A stretch of 64,000 nucleotides of DNA from Tritrichomonas musculus. Its lineage: Eukaryota > Parabasalia > Tritrichomonadida > Tritrichomonadidae. The notes beneath the pieces are model-generated. The model was not told where the DNA came from and made no database searches. It saw nothing but the letters and a program-made list of their open reading frames with translations. The first letter of the stretch is position 1. Each line of letters opens with the position of its first letter. Made by a program: the position numbers and the translations under genes. Location: assembly GCA_039105265.1 (NCBI GenBank), contig JAPFFF010000081.1, positions 62,001-126,000 on the forward strand. Reading direction: 5' to 3'. Below are positions 38,255 through 51,355 of the stretch, piece after piece.

Positions 38255-41200
38255 TTTTACTTAATTTCGAAATCGTTTATAATTATCTTACAAAAGTGTT
38301 TGAGATTTGTGTTTTATTTAACTCTGTTCACTTGTGAGAAACGTTTGAATAGGAATAATTGAGATTAAGCTTTAATTTTTACTGATTTTACTTAATTTCG
38401 AAATCGTTTTTAATTATCTTACAAAAGTGTTTGAGATTTGTGTTTTATTTAACTCTGTTCACTTGTGAGAAACGTTTGAATAGGAATAATTGATATTGCG
38501 ATTTAATTTTTACTGATTTTACTTAATTTCGAAATCGTTTTTAATTATCTTACAAAAGTGTTTGAGATTTGTGTTTTATTTAACTCTGTTCACTTGTGAG
38601 AAACGTTTGAATAGGAATAATTGAGATTAAGCTTTAATTTTTACTGATTTTACTTAATTTCGAAATCGTTTATAATTATCTTACAAAAGTGTTTGAGATT
38701 TGTGTTTTATTTAACTCTGTTCACTTGTGAGAAACGTTTGAATAAGAATAATTGATATTGCGATTTAATCTTTATTGATTTTACTTAATTTCGAAATCGT
38801 TTTTAATTATCTTACAAAAGTGTTTGAGATTTGTGTTTTATTTAACTCTGTTCACTTGTGAGAAACGTTTGAATAAGAATAATTGATATTGCGATTTAAT
38901 CTTTATTGATTTTACTTAATTTCGAAATCGTTTTTAATTATCTTACAAAAGTGTTTGAGATTTGTGTTTTATTTAACTCTGTTCACTTGTGAGAAACGTT
39001 TGAATAAGAATAACTGAGATTAAGCTTTAATTTTTACTGATTTTACTTAATTTCGAAATCGTTTTTAATTATCTTACAAAAGTGTTTGAGATTTGTGTTT
39101 TATTTAACTCTGTTCACTTGTGAGAAACGTTTGAATAGGAATAATTGAGATTAAGCTTTAATTTTTACTGATTTTACTTAATTTCGAAATCGTTTATAAT
39201 TATCTTACAAAAGTGTTTGAGATTTGTGTTTTATTTAACTCTGTTCACTTGTGAGAAACGTTTGAATAGGAATAATTGAGATTAAGCTTTAATTTTTACT
39301 GATTTTACTTAATTTCGAAATCGTTTATAATTATCTTACAAAAGTGTTTGAGATTTGTGTTTTATTTAACTCTGTTCACTTGTGAGAAACGTTTGAATAA
39401 GAATAATTGATATTGCGATTTAATCTTTATTGATTTTACTTAATTTCGAAATCGTTTATAATTATCTTACAAAAGTGTTTGAGATTTGTGTTTTATTTAA
39501 CTCTGTTCACTTGTGAGAAACGTTTGAATAAGAATAATTGAGATTAAGCTTTAATTTTTACTGATTTTACTTAATTTCGAAATCGTTTTTAATTATCTTA
39601 CAAAAGTGTTTGAGATTTGTGTTTTATTTAACTCTGTTCACTTGTGAGAAACGTTTGAATAGGAATAATTGAGATTAAGCTTTAATTTTTACTGATTTTA
39701 CTTAATTTCGAAATCGTTTATAATTATCTTACAAAAGTGTTTGAGATTTGTGTTTTATTTAACTCTGTTCACTTGTGAGAAACGTTTGAATAAGAATAAT
39801 TGAGATTAAGCTTTAATTTTTACTGATTTTACTTAATTTCGAAATCGTTTATAATTATCTTACAAAAGTGTTTGAGATTTGTGTTTTATTTAACTCTGTT
39901 CACTTGTGAGAAACGTTTGAATAGGAATAATTGAGATTAAGCTTTAATTTTTACTGATTTTACTTAATTTCGAAATCGTTTATAATTATCTTACAAAAGT
40001 GTTTGAGATTTGTGTTTTATTTAACTCTGTTCACTTGTGAGAAACGTTTGAATAGGAATAATTGAGATTAAGCTTTAATTTTTACTGATTTTACTTAATT
40101 TCGAAATCGTTTTTAATTATCTTACAAAAGTGTTTGAGATTTGTGTTTTATTTAACTCTGTTCACTTGTGAGAAACGTTTGAATAAGAATAATTGATATT
40201 GCGATTTAATTTTTACTGATTTTACTTAATTTCGAAATCGTTTATAATTATCTTACAAAAGTGTTTGAGATTTGTGTTTTATTTAACTCTGTTCACTTGT
40301 GAGAAACGTTTGAATAAGAATAATTGATATTGCGATTTAATCTTTATTGATTTTACTTAATTTCGAAATCGTTTTTAATTATCTTACAAAAGTGTTTGAG
40401 ATTTGTGTTTTATTTAACTCTGTTCACTTGTGAGAAACGTTTGAATAAGAATAATTGAGATTAAGCTTTAATTTTTACTGATTTTACTTAATTTCGAAAT
40501 CGTTTTTAATTATCTTACAAAAGTGTTTGAGATTTGTGTTTTATTTAACTCTGTTCACTTGTGAGAAACGTTTGAATAAGAATAATTGATATTGCGATTT
40601 AATTTTTATTGATTTTACTTAATTTCGAAATCGTTTTTAATTATCTTACAAAAGTGTTTGAGATTTGTGTTTTATTTAACTCTGTTCACTTGTGAGAAAC
40701 GTTTGAATAAGAATAATTGAGATTAAGCTTTAATTTTTATTGATTTTACTTAATTTCGAAATCGTTTATAATTATCTTACAAAAGTGTTTGAGATTTGTG
40801 TTTTATTTAACTCTGTTCACTTGTGAGAAACGTTTGAATAAGAATAATTGAGATTAAGCTTTAATTTTTACTGATTTTACTTAATTTCGAAATCGTTTAT
40901 AATTATCTTACAAAAGTGTTTGAGATTTGTGTTTTATTTAACTCTGTTCACTTGTGAGAAACGTTTGAATAAGAATAATTGATATTGCGATTTAATCTTT
41001 ATTGATTTTACTTAATTTCGAAATCGTTTTTAATTATCTTACAAAAGTGTTTGAGATTTGTGTTTTATTTAACTCTGTTCACTTGTGAGAAACGTTTGAA
41101 TAGGAATAATTGAGATTAAGCTTTAATTTTTACTGATTTTACTTAATTTCGAAATCGTTTTTAATTATCTTACAAAAGTGTTTGAGATTTGTGTTTTATT

Positions 41201-43232
41201 TAACTCTGTTCACTTGTGAGAAACGTTTGAATAAGAATAATTGATATTGCGATTTAATCTTTATTGATTTTACTTAATTTCGAAATCGTTTATAATTATC
41301 TTACAAAAGTGTTTGAGATTTGTGTTTTATTTAACTCTGTTCACTTGTGAGAAACGTTTGAATAAGAATAATTGATATTGCGATTTAATCTTTATTGATT
41401 TTACTTAATTTCGAAATCGTTTTTAATTATCTTACAAAAGTGTTTGAGATTTGTGTTTTATTTAACTCTGTTCACTTGTGAGAAACGTTAGAATAAGAAT
41501 AACTGAGATTAAGCTTTAATTTTTACTGATTTTACTTAATTTCGAAATCGTTTTTAATTATCTTACAAAAGTGTTTGAGATTTGTGTTTTATTTAACTCT
41601 GTTCACTTGTGAGAAACGTTTGAATAGGAATAATTGAGATTAAGCTTTAATTTTTACTGATTTTACTTAATTTCGAAATCGTTTATAATTATCTTACAAA
41701 AGTGTTTGAGATTTGTGTTTTATTTAACTCTGTTCACTTGTGAGAAACGTTTGAATAGGAATAATTGATATTGCGATTTAATTTTTACTGATTTTACTTA
41801 ATTTCGAAATCGTTTTTAATTATCTTACAAAAGTGTTTGAGATTTGTGTTTTATTTAACTCTGTTCACTTGTGAGAAACGTTTGAATAAGAATAATTGAT
41901 ATTGCGATTTAATCTTTATTGATTTTACTTAATTTCGAAATCGTTTATAATTATCTTACAAAAGTGTTTGAGATTTGTGTTTTATTTAACTCTGTTCACT
42001 TGTGAGAAACGTTTGAATAAGAATAATTGAGATTAAGCTTTAATTTTTATTGATTTTACTTAATTTCGAAATCGTTTATAATTATCTTACAAAAGTGTTT
42101 GAGATTTGTGTTTTATTTAACTCTGTTCACTTGTGAGAAACGTTTGAATAAGAATAATTGAGATTAAGCTTTAATTTTTACTGATTTTACTTAATTTCGA
42201 AATCGTTTTTAATTATCTTACAAAAGTGTTTGAGATTTGTGTTTTATTTAACTCTGTTCACTTGTGAGAAACGTTTGAATAAGAATAATTGATATTGCGA
42301 TTTAATCTTTATTGATTTTACTTAATTTCGAAATCGTTTTTAATTATCTTACAAAAGTGTTTGAGATTTGTGTTTTATTTAACTCTGTTCACTTGTGAGA
42401 AACGTTTGAATAAGAATAACTGAGATTAAGCTTTAATTTTTACTGATTTTACTTAATTTCGAAATCGTTTTTAATTATCTTACAAAAGTGTTTGAGATTT
42501 GTGTTTTATTTAACTCTGTTCATTTGTGAGAAACGTTTGAATAAGAATAACTGAGATTAAGCTTTAATTTTTATTGATTTTACTTAATTTCGAAATCGTT
42601 TTTAATTATCTTACAAAAGTGTTTGAGATTTGTGTTTTATTTAACTCTGTTCATTTGTGAGAAACGTTTGAATAAGAATAACTGAGATTAAGCTTTAATT
42701 TTTACTGATTTTACTTAATTTCGAAATCGTTTTTAATTATCTTACAAAAGTGTTTGAGATTTGTGTTTTATTTAACTCTGTTCACTTGTGAGAAACGTTT
42801 GAATAAGAATAATTGATATTGCGATTTAATTTTTACTGATTTTACTTAATTTCGAAATCGTTTATAATTATCTTACAAAAGTGTTTGAGATTTGTGTTTT
42901 ATTTAACTCTGTTCACTTGTGAGAAACGTTTGAATAAGAATAATTGATATTGCGATTTAATTTTTACTGATTTTACTTAATTTCGAAATCGTTTTTAATT
43001 ATCTTACAAAAGTGTTTGAGATTTGTGTTTTATTTAACTCTGTTCATTTGTGAGAAACGTTTGAATAAGAATAACTGAGATTAAGCTTTAATTTTTATTG
43101 ATTTTACTTAATTTCGAAATCGTTTATAATTATCTTACAAAAGTGTTTGAGATTTGTGTTTTATTTAACTCTGTTCATTTGTGAGAAACGTTTGAATAAG
43201 AATAACTGAGATTAAGCTTTAATTTTTACTGA
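38255..43232 (+). repeat. Mixed sub-array, units 293-330
   Basis: AGG/H, AAG/H and Q units dominate, and no T77 unit is seen until 42447. From there T77/C105 units return and lead into core copy 7. The AACGTTAG unit at 41399 is the only member of the 83-95 series here. Confidence 0.83.
41399..41529 (+). repeat. Second AACGTTAG intermediate monomer
   Basis: Same haplotype as 32489-32619 (C77, AACGTTAGAATAAG, C105, H tail) and, like it, preceded by a Q unit and followed by a T25 AGG/H unit. The shared context suggests common descent by block duplication and not repeated mutation. Confidence 0.78.
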
Positions 43233-44542
43233 TTTTACTTAATTTCGAAATCGTTTATAATTATCTTACAAAAGTGTTTGAGATTTGTGTTTTATTTAAC
43301 TCTGTTCATTTGTGAGAAATGTTAGATTAAGAATAATTGAGATTAAGCTTTAATTTTTACTGATTTTACTTAATTTCGAAATCGTTTTTAATTATCTTAC
43401 AAAAGTGTTTGAGATTTGTGTTTTATTTAACTCTGTTCACTTGTGAGAAACGTTTGAATAGGAATAATTGAGATTAAGCTTTAATTTTTACTGATTTTAC
43501 TTAATTTCGAAATCGTTTTTAATTATCTTACAAAAGTGTTTGAGATTTGTGTTTTATTTAACTCTGTTCATTTGTGAGAAATGTTAGAATAAGAATAACT
43601 GAGATTAAGCTTTAATTTTTACTGATTTTACTTAATTTCGAAATCGTTTATAATTATCTTACAAAAGTGTTTGAGATTTGTGTTTTATTTAACTCTGTTC
43701 ATTTGTGAGAAACGTTTGAATAAGAATAACTGAGATTAAGCTTTAATTTTTACTGATTTTACTTAATTTCGAAATCTTTTTCATTTATCTTACAAAAGTG
43801 TTTGAGATTTGTGTTTTATTTAACTCTGTTCACTTGTGAGAAACGTTTGAATAAGAATAATTGATATTGCGATTTAATCTTTATTGATTTTACTTAATTT
43901 CGAAATCGTTTTTAATTATCTTACAAAAGTGTTTGAGATTTGTGTTTTATTTAACTCTGTTCACTTGTGTGAAATGTTAGATTAAGAATAACTGAGATTA
44001 AGCTTTAATTTTTACTGATTTTACTTAATTTCGAAATCGTTTTTAATTATCTTACAAAAGTGTTTGAGATTTGTGTTTTATTTAACTCTGTTCACTTGTG
44101 AGAAACGTTTGAATAGGAATAATTGAGATTAAGCTTTAATTTTTACTGATTTTACTTAATTTCGAAATCGTTTATAATTATCTTACAAAAGTGTTTGAGA
44201 TTTGTGTTTTATTTAACTCTGTTCACTTGTGAGAAACGTTTGAATAAGAATAATTGATATTGCGATTTAATCTTTATTGATTTTACTTAATTTCGAAATC
44301 GTTTTTAATTATCTTACAAAAGTGTTTGAGATTTGTGTTTTATTTAACTCTGTTCACTTGTGAGAAACGTTTGAATAAGAATAATTGATATTGCGATTTA
44401 ATCTTTATTGATTTTACTTAATTTCGAAATCGTTTTTAATTATCTTACAAAAGTGTTTGAGATTTGTGTTTTATTTAACTCTGTTCACTTGTGTGAAATG
44501 TTAGATTAAGAATAACTGAGATTAAGCTTTAATTTTTACTGA
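43233..44542 (+). repeat. Core block, copy 7
   Basis: Ten units in the same order as copy 1, 51 units from copy 6 (6683 bp, which includes the 2-bp gain at 38122). Both GTGTG slots (43888, 44412) are intact. Confidence 0.87.
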
Positions 44543-47500
44543 TTTTACTTAATTTCGAAATCGTTTTTAATTATCTTACAAAAGTGTTTGAGATTTGTGT
44601 TTTATTTAACTCTGTTCACTTGTGAGAAACGTTTGAATAGGAATAATTGAGATTAAGCTTTAATTTTTACTGATTTTACTTAATTTCGAAATCGTTTATA
44701 ATTATCTTACAAAAGTGTTTGAGATTTGTGTTTTATTTAACTCTGTTCACTTGTGAGAAACGTTTGAATAGGAATAATTGAGATTAAGCTTTAATTTTTA
44801 CTGATTTTACTTAATTTCGAAATCGTTTATAATTATCTTACAAAAGTGTTTGAGATTTGTGTTTTATTTAACTCTGTTCACTTGTGAGAAACGTTTGAAT
44901 AGGAATAATTGAGATTAAGCTTTAATTTTTACTGATTTTACTTAATTTCGAAATCGTTTATAATTATCTTACAAAAGTGTTTGAGATTTGTGTTTTATTT
45001 AACTCTGTTCACTTGTGAGAAACGTTTGAATAGGAATAATTGATATTGCGATTTAATTTTTACTGATTTTACTTAATTTCGAAATCGTTTTTAATTATCT
45101 TACAAAAGTGTTTGAGATTTGTGTTTTATTTAACTCTGTTCACTTGTGAGAAACGTTTGAATAGGAATAATTGATATTGCGATTTAATTTTTACTGATTT
45201 TACTTAATTTCGAAATCGTTTTTAATTATCTTACAAAAGTGTTTGAGATTTGTGTTTTATTTAACTCTGTTCACTTGTGAGAAACGTTTGAATAGGAATA
45301 ATTGAGATTAAGCTTTAATTTTTACTGATTTTACTTAATTTCGAAATCGTTTATAATTATCTTACAAAAGTGTTTGAGATTTGTGTTTTATTTAACTCTG
45401 TTCACTTGTGAGAAACGTTTGAATAAGAATAATTGATATTGCGATTTAATTTTTACTGATTTTACTTAATTTCGAAATCGTTTTTAATTATCTTACAAAA
45501 GTGTTTGAGATTTGTGTTTTATTTAACTCTGTTCACTTGTGAGAAACGTTTGAATAAGAATAATTGATATTGCGATTTAATTTTTACTGATTTTACTTAA
45601 TTTCGAAATCGTTTTTAATTATCTTACAAAAGTGTTTGAGATTTGTGTTTTATTTAACTCTGTTCACTTGTGAGAAACGTTTGAATAGGAATAATTGATA
45701 TTGCGATTTAATTTTTACTGATTTTACTTAATTTCGAAATCGTTTATAATTATCTTACAAAAGTGTTTGAGATTTGTGTTTTATTTAACTCTGTTCACTT
45801 GTGAGAAACGTTTGAATAAGAATAATTGAGATTAAGCTTTAATTTTTACTGATTTTACTTAATTTCGAAATCGTTTTTAATTATCTTACAAAAGTGTTTG
45901 AGATTTGTGTTTTATTTAACTCTGTTCACTTGTGAGAAACGTTTGAATAAGAATAATTGAGATTAAGCTTTAATTTTTACTGATTTTACTTAATTTCGAA
46001 ATCGTTTATAATTATCTTACAAAAGTGTTTGAGATTTGTGTTTTATTTAACTCTGTTCACTTGTGAGAAACGTTTGAATAAGAATAATTGATATTGCGAT
46101 TTAATTTTTATTGATTTTACTTAATTTCGAAATCGTTTATAATTATCTTACAAAAGTGTTTGAGATTTGTGTTTTATTTAACTCTGTTCACTTGTGAGAA
46201 ACGTTTGAATAAGAATAATTGAGATTAAGCTTTAATTTTTACTGATTTTACTTAATTTCGAAATCGTTTTTAATTATCTTACAAAAGTGTTTGAGATTTG
46301 TGTTTTATTTAACTCTGTTCACTTGTGAGAAACGTTTGAATAAGAATAATTGAGATTAAGCTTTAATTTTTACTGATTTTACTTAATTTCGAAATCGTTT
46401 ATAATTATCTTACAAAAGTGTTTGAGATTTGTGTTTTATTTAACTCTGTTCACTTGTGAGAAACGTTTGAATAAGAATAATTGATATTGCGATTTAATTT
46501 TTACTGATTTTACTTAATTTCGAAATCGTTTATAATTATCTTACAAAAGTGTTTGAGATTTGTGTTTTATTTAACTCTGTTCACTTGTGAGAAACGTTTG
46601 AATAAGAATAATTGAGATTAAGCTTTAATTTTTACTGATTTTACTTAATTTCGAAATCGTTTATAATTATCTTACAAAAGTGTTTGAGATTTGTGTTTTA
46701 TTTAACTCTGTTCACTTGTGAGAAACGTTTGAATAAGAATAATTGAGATTAAGCTTTAATTTTTACTGATTTTACTTAATTTCGAAATCGTTTTTAATTA
46801 TCTTACAAAAGTGTTTGAGATTTGTGTTTTATTTAACTCTGTTCACTTGTGAGAAACGTTTGAATAAGAATAATTGAGATTAAGCTTTAATTTTTACTGA
46901 TTTTACTTAATTTCGAAATCGTTTATAATTATCTTACAAAAGTGTTTGAGATTTGTGTTTTATTTAACTCTGTTCACTTGTGAGAAACGTTTGAATAAGA
47001 ATAATTGATATTGCGATTTAATCTTTATTGATTTTACTTAATTTCGAAATCGTTTTTAATTATCTTACAAAAGTGTTTGAGATTTGTGTTTTATTTAACT
47101 CTGTTCACTTGTGAGAAACGTTTGAATAGGAATAATTGAGATTAAGCTTTAATTTTTACTGATTTTACTTAATTTCGAAATCGTTTATAATTATCTTACA
47201 AAAGTGTTTGAGATTTGTGTTTTATTTAACTCTGTTCACTTGTGAGAAACGTTTGAATAGGAATAATTGATATTGCGATTTAATTTTTACTGATTTTACT
47301 TAATTTCGAAATCGTTTATAATTATCTTACAAAAGTGTTTGAGATTTGTGTTTTATTTAACTCTGTTCACTTGTGAGAAACGTTTGAATAGGAATAATTG
47401 ATATTGCGATTTAATTTTTACTGATTTTACTTAATTTCGAAATCGTTTTTAATTATCTTACAAAAGTGTTTGAGATTTGTGTTTTATTTAACTCTGTTCA

Positions 47501-48735
47501 CTTGTGAGAAACGTTTGAATAAGAATAATTGATATTGCGATTTAATCTTTATTGATTTTACTTAATTTCGAAATCGTTTTTAATTATCTTACAAAAGTGT
47601 TTGAGATTTGTGTTTTATTTAACTCTGTTCACTTGTGAGAAACGTTTGAATAAGAATAATTGATATTGCGATTTAATTTTTATTGATTTTACTTAATTTC
47701 GAAATCGTTTTTAATTATCTTACAAAAGTGTTTGAGATTTGTGTTTTATTTAACTCTGTTCACTTGTGAGAAACGTTTGAATAAGAATAATTGAGATTAA
47801 GCTTTAATTTTTATTGATTTTACTTAATTTCGAAATCGTTTATAATTATCTTACAAAAGTGTTTGAGATTTGTGTTTTATTTAACTCTGTTCACTTGTGA
47901 GAAACGTTTGAATAAGAATAATTGAGATTAAGCTTTAATTTTTACTGATTTTACTTAATTTCGAAATCGTTTATAATTATCTTACAAAAGTGTTTGAGAT
48001 TTGTGTTTTATTTAACTCTGTTCACTTGTGAGAAACGTTTGAATAAGAATAATTGAGATTAAGCTTTAATTTTTACTGATTTTACTTAATTTCGAAATCG
48101 TTTTTAATTATCTTACAAAAGTGTTTGAGATTTGTGTTTTATTTAACTCTGTTCACTTGTGAGAAACGTTTGAATAGGAATAATTGATATTGCGATTTAA
48201 TTTTTACTGATTTTACTTAATTTCGAAATCGTTTTTAATTATCTTACAAAAGTGTTTGAGATTTGTGTTTTATTTAACTCTGTTCACTTGTGAGAAACGT
48301 TTGAATAAGAATAATTGAGATTAAGCTTTAATTTTTACTGATTTTACTTAATTTCGAAATCGTTTTATAATTATCTTACAAAAGTGTTTGAGATTTGTGT
48401 TTTATTTAACTCTGTTCACTTGTGAGAAACGTTTGAATAGGAATAATTGATATTGCGATTTAATTTTTACTGATTTTACTTAATTTCGAAATCGTTTTTA
48501 ATTATCTTACAAAAGTGTTTGAGATTTGTGTTTTATTTAACTCTGTTCACTTGTGAGAAACGTTTGAATAGGAATAATTGAGATTAAGCTTTAATTTTTA
48601 CTGATTTTACTTAATTTCGAAATCGTTTATAATTATCTTACAAAAGTGTTTGAGATTTGTGTTTTATTTAACTCTGTTCACTTGTGAGAAACGTTTGAAT
48701 AAGAATAATTGATATTGCGATTTAATTTTTACTGA
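44543..48735 (+). repeat. Mixed sub-array without T77 units, units 341-372
   Basis: Only C77 units were seen, mostly AGG/H, AAG/H, and Q units ending in TTTTTAC. The AGG/Q combination is more frequent here than elsewhere (44936, 45067, 45591, 47163, 47294, 48080, 48342). The stretch includes the 132-bp unit at 48342. Confidence 0.82.
48342..48473 (+). repeat. 132-bp monomer with one extra T
   Basis: CGTTTTATAATT replaces CGTTTATAATT at unit position 21 onward, a one-base gain in a T run. It is the second and last length change in the window and shifts the phase by +1. Replication slippage in the T run, or a crossover between CGTTTTTAATT and CGTTTATAATT units, would explain it. Confidence 0.9.
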
Positions 48736-49783
48736 TTTTACTTAATTTCGAAATCGTTTTTAATTATCTTACAAAAGTGTTTGAGATTTGTGTTTTATTT
48801 AACTCTGTTCACTTGTGAGAAACGTTTGAATAAGAATAATTGATATTGCGATTTAATCTTTATTGATTTTACTTAATTTCGAAATCGTTTTTAATTATCT
48901 TACAAAAGTGTTTGAGATTTGTGTTTTATTTAACTCTGTTCACTTGTGAGAAACGTTTGAATAAGAATAATTGATATTGCGATTTAATCTTTATTGATTT
49001 TACTTAATTTCGAAATCGTTTTTAATTATCTTACAAAAGTGTTTGAGATTTGTGTTTTATTTAACTCTGTTCACTTGTGAGAAACGTTTGAATAAGAATA
49101 ACTGAGATTAAGCTTTAATTTTTACTGATTTTACTTAATTTCGAAATCGTTTTTAATTATCTTACAAAAGTGTTTGAGATTTGTGTTTTATTTAACTCTG
49201 TTCATTTGTGAGAAACGTTTGAATAAGAATAACTGAGATTAAGCTTTAATTTTTATTGATTTTACTTAATTTCGAAATCGTTTATAATTATCTTACAAAA
49301 GTGTTTGAGATTTGTGTTTTATTTAACTCTGTTCACTTGTGAGAAACGTTTGAATAAGAATAATTGAGATTAAGCTTTAATTTTTACTGATTTTACTTAA
49401 TTTCGAAATCGTTTATAATTATCTTACAAAAGTGTTTGAGATTTATGTTTTATTTAACTCTGTTCACTTGTGAGAAACGTTTGAATAAGAATAATTGATA
49501 TTGCGATTTAATCTTTATTGATTTTACTTAATTTCGAAATCGTTTATAATTATCTTACAAAAGTGTTTGAGATTTATGTTTTATTTAACTCTGTTCACTT
49601 GTGAGAAACGTTTGAATAAGAATAATTGATATTGCGATTTAATCTTTATTGATTTTACTTAATTTCGAAATCGTTTATAATTATCTTACAAAAGTGTTTG
49701 AGATTTGTGTTTTATTTAACTCTGTTCACTTGTGAGAAACGTTTGAATAGGAATAATTGAGATTAAGCTTTAATTTTTACTGA
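48736..49783 (+). repeat. Composite lead-in, units 373-380
   Basis: Order: two T25 Q units, C105, T77-TTTTTATT, A-H, A55-Q, A55-Q, AGG/H. It matches 2359-3537 and 7337-8515 except that the T25 AGG/H unit between the two A55-Q units is missing. A55 units reappear here after about 37 kb without any. Confidence 0.82.
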
Positions 49784-51355
49784 TTTTACTTAATTTCGAA
49801 ATCGTTTATAATTATCTTACAAAAGTGTTTGAGATTTGTGTTTTATTTAACTCTGTTCACTTGTGAGAAACGTTTGAATAGGAATAATTGATATTGCGAT
49901 TTAATTTTTACTGATTTTACTTAATTTCGAAATCGTTTTTAATTATCTTACAAAAGTGTTTGAGATTTGTGTTTTATTTAACTCTGTTCACTTGTGAGAA
50001 ACGTTTGAATAAGAATAATTGATATTGCGATTTAATCTTTATTGATTTTACTTAATTTCGAAATCGTTTTTAATTATCTTACAAAAGTGTTTGAGATTTG
50101 TGTTTTATTTAACTCTGTTCACTTGTGAGAAACGTTTGAATAAGAATAATTGATATTGCGATTTAATCTTTATTGATTTTACTTAATTTCGAAATCGTTT
50201 TTAATTATCTTACAAAAGTGTTTGAGATTTGTGTTTTATTTAACTCTGTTCATTTGTGAGAAATGTTAGAATAAGAATAACTGAGATTAAGCTTTAATTT
50301 TTACTGATTTTACTTAATTTCGAAATCGTTTTTAATTATCTTACAAAAGTGTTTGAGATTTGTGTTTTATTTAACTCTGTTCATTTGTGAGAAACGTTTG
50401 AATAAGAATAACTGAGATTAAGCTTTAATTTTTACTGATTTTACTTAATTTCGAAATCGTTTATAATTATCTTACAAAAGTGTTTGAGATTTGTGTTTTA
50501 TTTAACTCTGTTCACTTGTGAGAAACGTTTGAATAAGAATAATTGATATTGCGATTTAATCTTTATTGATTTTACTTAATTTCGAAATCGTTTTTAATTA
50601 TCTTACAAAAGTGTTTGAGATTTGTGTTTTATTTAACTCTGTTCACTTGTGAGAAACGTTTGAATAAGAATAACTGAGATTAAGCTTTAATTTTTACTGA
50701 TTTTACTTAATTTCGAAATCGTTTTTAATTATCTTACAAAAGTGTTTGAGATTTGTGTTTTATTTAACTCTGTTCATTTGTGAGAAACGTTTGAATAAGA
50801 ATAACTGAGATTAAGCTTTAATTTTTATTGATTTTACTTAATTTCGAAATCGTTTATAATTATCTTACAAAAGTGTTTGAGATTTGTGTTTTATTTAACT
50901 CTGTTCATTTGTGAGAAACGTTTGAATAAGAATAACTGAGATTAAGCTTTAATTTTTATTGATTTTACTTAATTTCGAAATCGTTTTTAATTATCTTACA
51001 AAAGTGTTTGAGATTTGTGTTTTATTTAACTCTGTTCACTTGTGAGAAACGTTTGAATAAGAATAACTGAGATTAAGCTTTAATTTTTACTGATTTTACT
51101 TAATTTCGAAATCGTTTATAATTATCTTACAAAAGTGTTTGAGATTTGTGTTTTATTTAACTCTGTTCATTTGTGAGAAATGTTAGAATAAGAATAACTG
51201 AGATTAAGCTTTAATTTTTACTGATTTTACTTAATTTCGAAATCGTTTATAATTATCTTACAAAAGTGTTTGAGATTTGTGTTTTATTTAACTCTGTTCA
51301 CTTGTGAGAAACGTTTGAATAAGAATAATTGATATTGCGATTTAATCTTTATTGA
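49784..51355 (+). repeat. 12-unit higher-order repeat, copy 1 (1572 bp)
   Basis: Order: AGG/Q, T25 Q, T25 Q, AATGTTAGAAT, T77-C105, A-Q, C105, T77-TTTTTATT, T77-TTTTTATT, C105, AATGTTAGAAT, A-Q. The last nine units match the last nine of the next copy, the only scored difference being position 55 of the final unit. Copy 2 follows directly in tandem. Confidence 0.82.
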
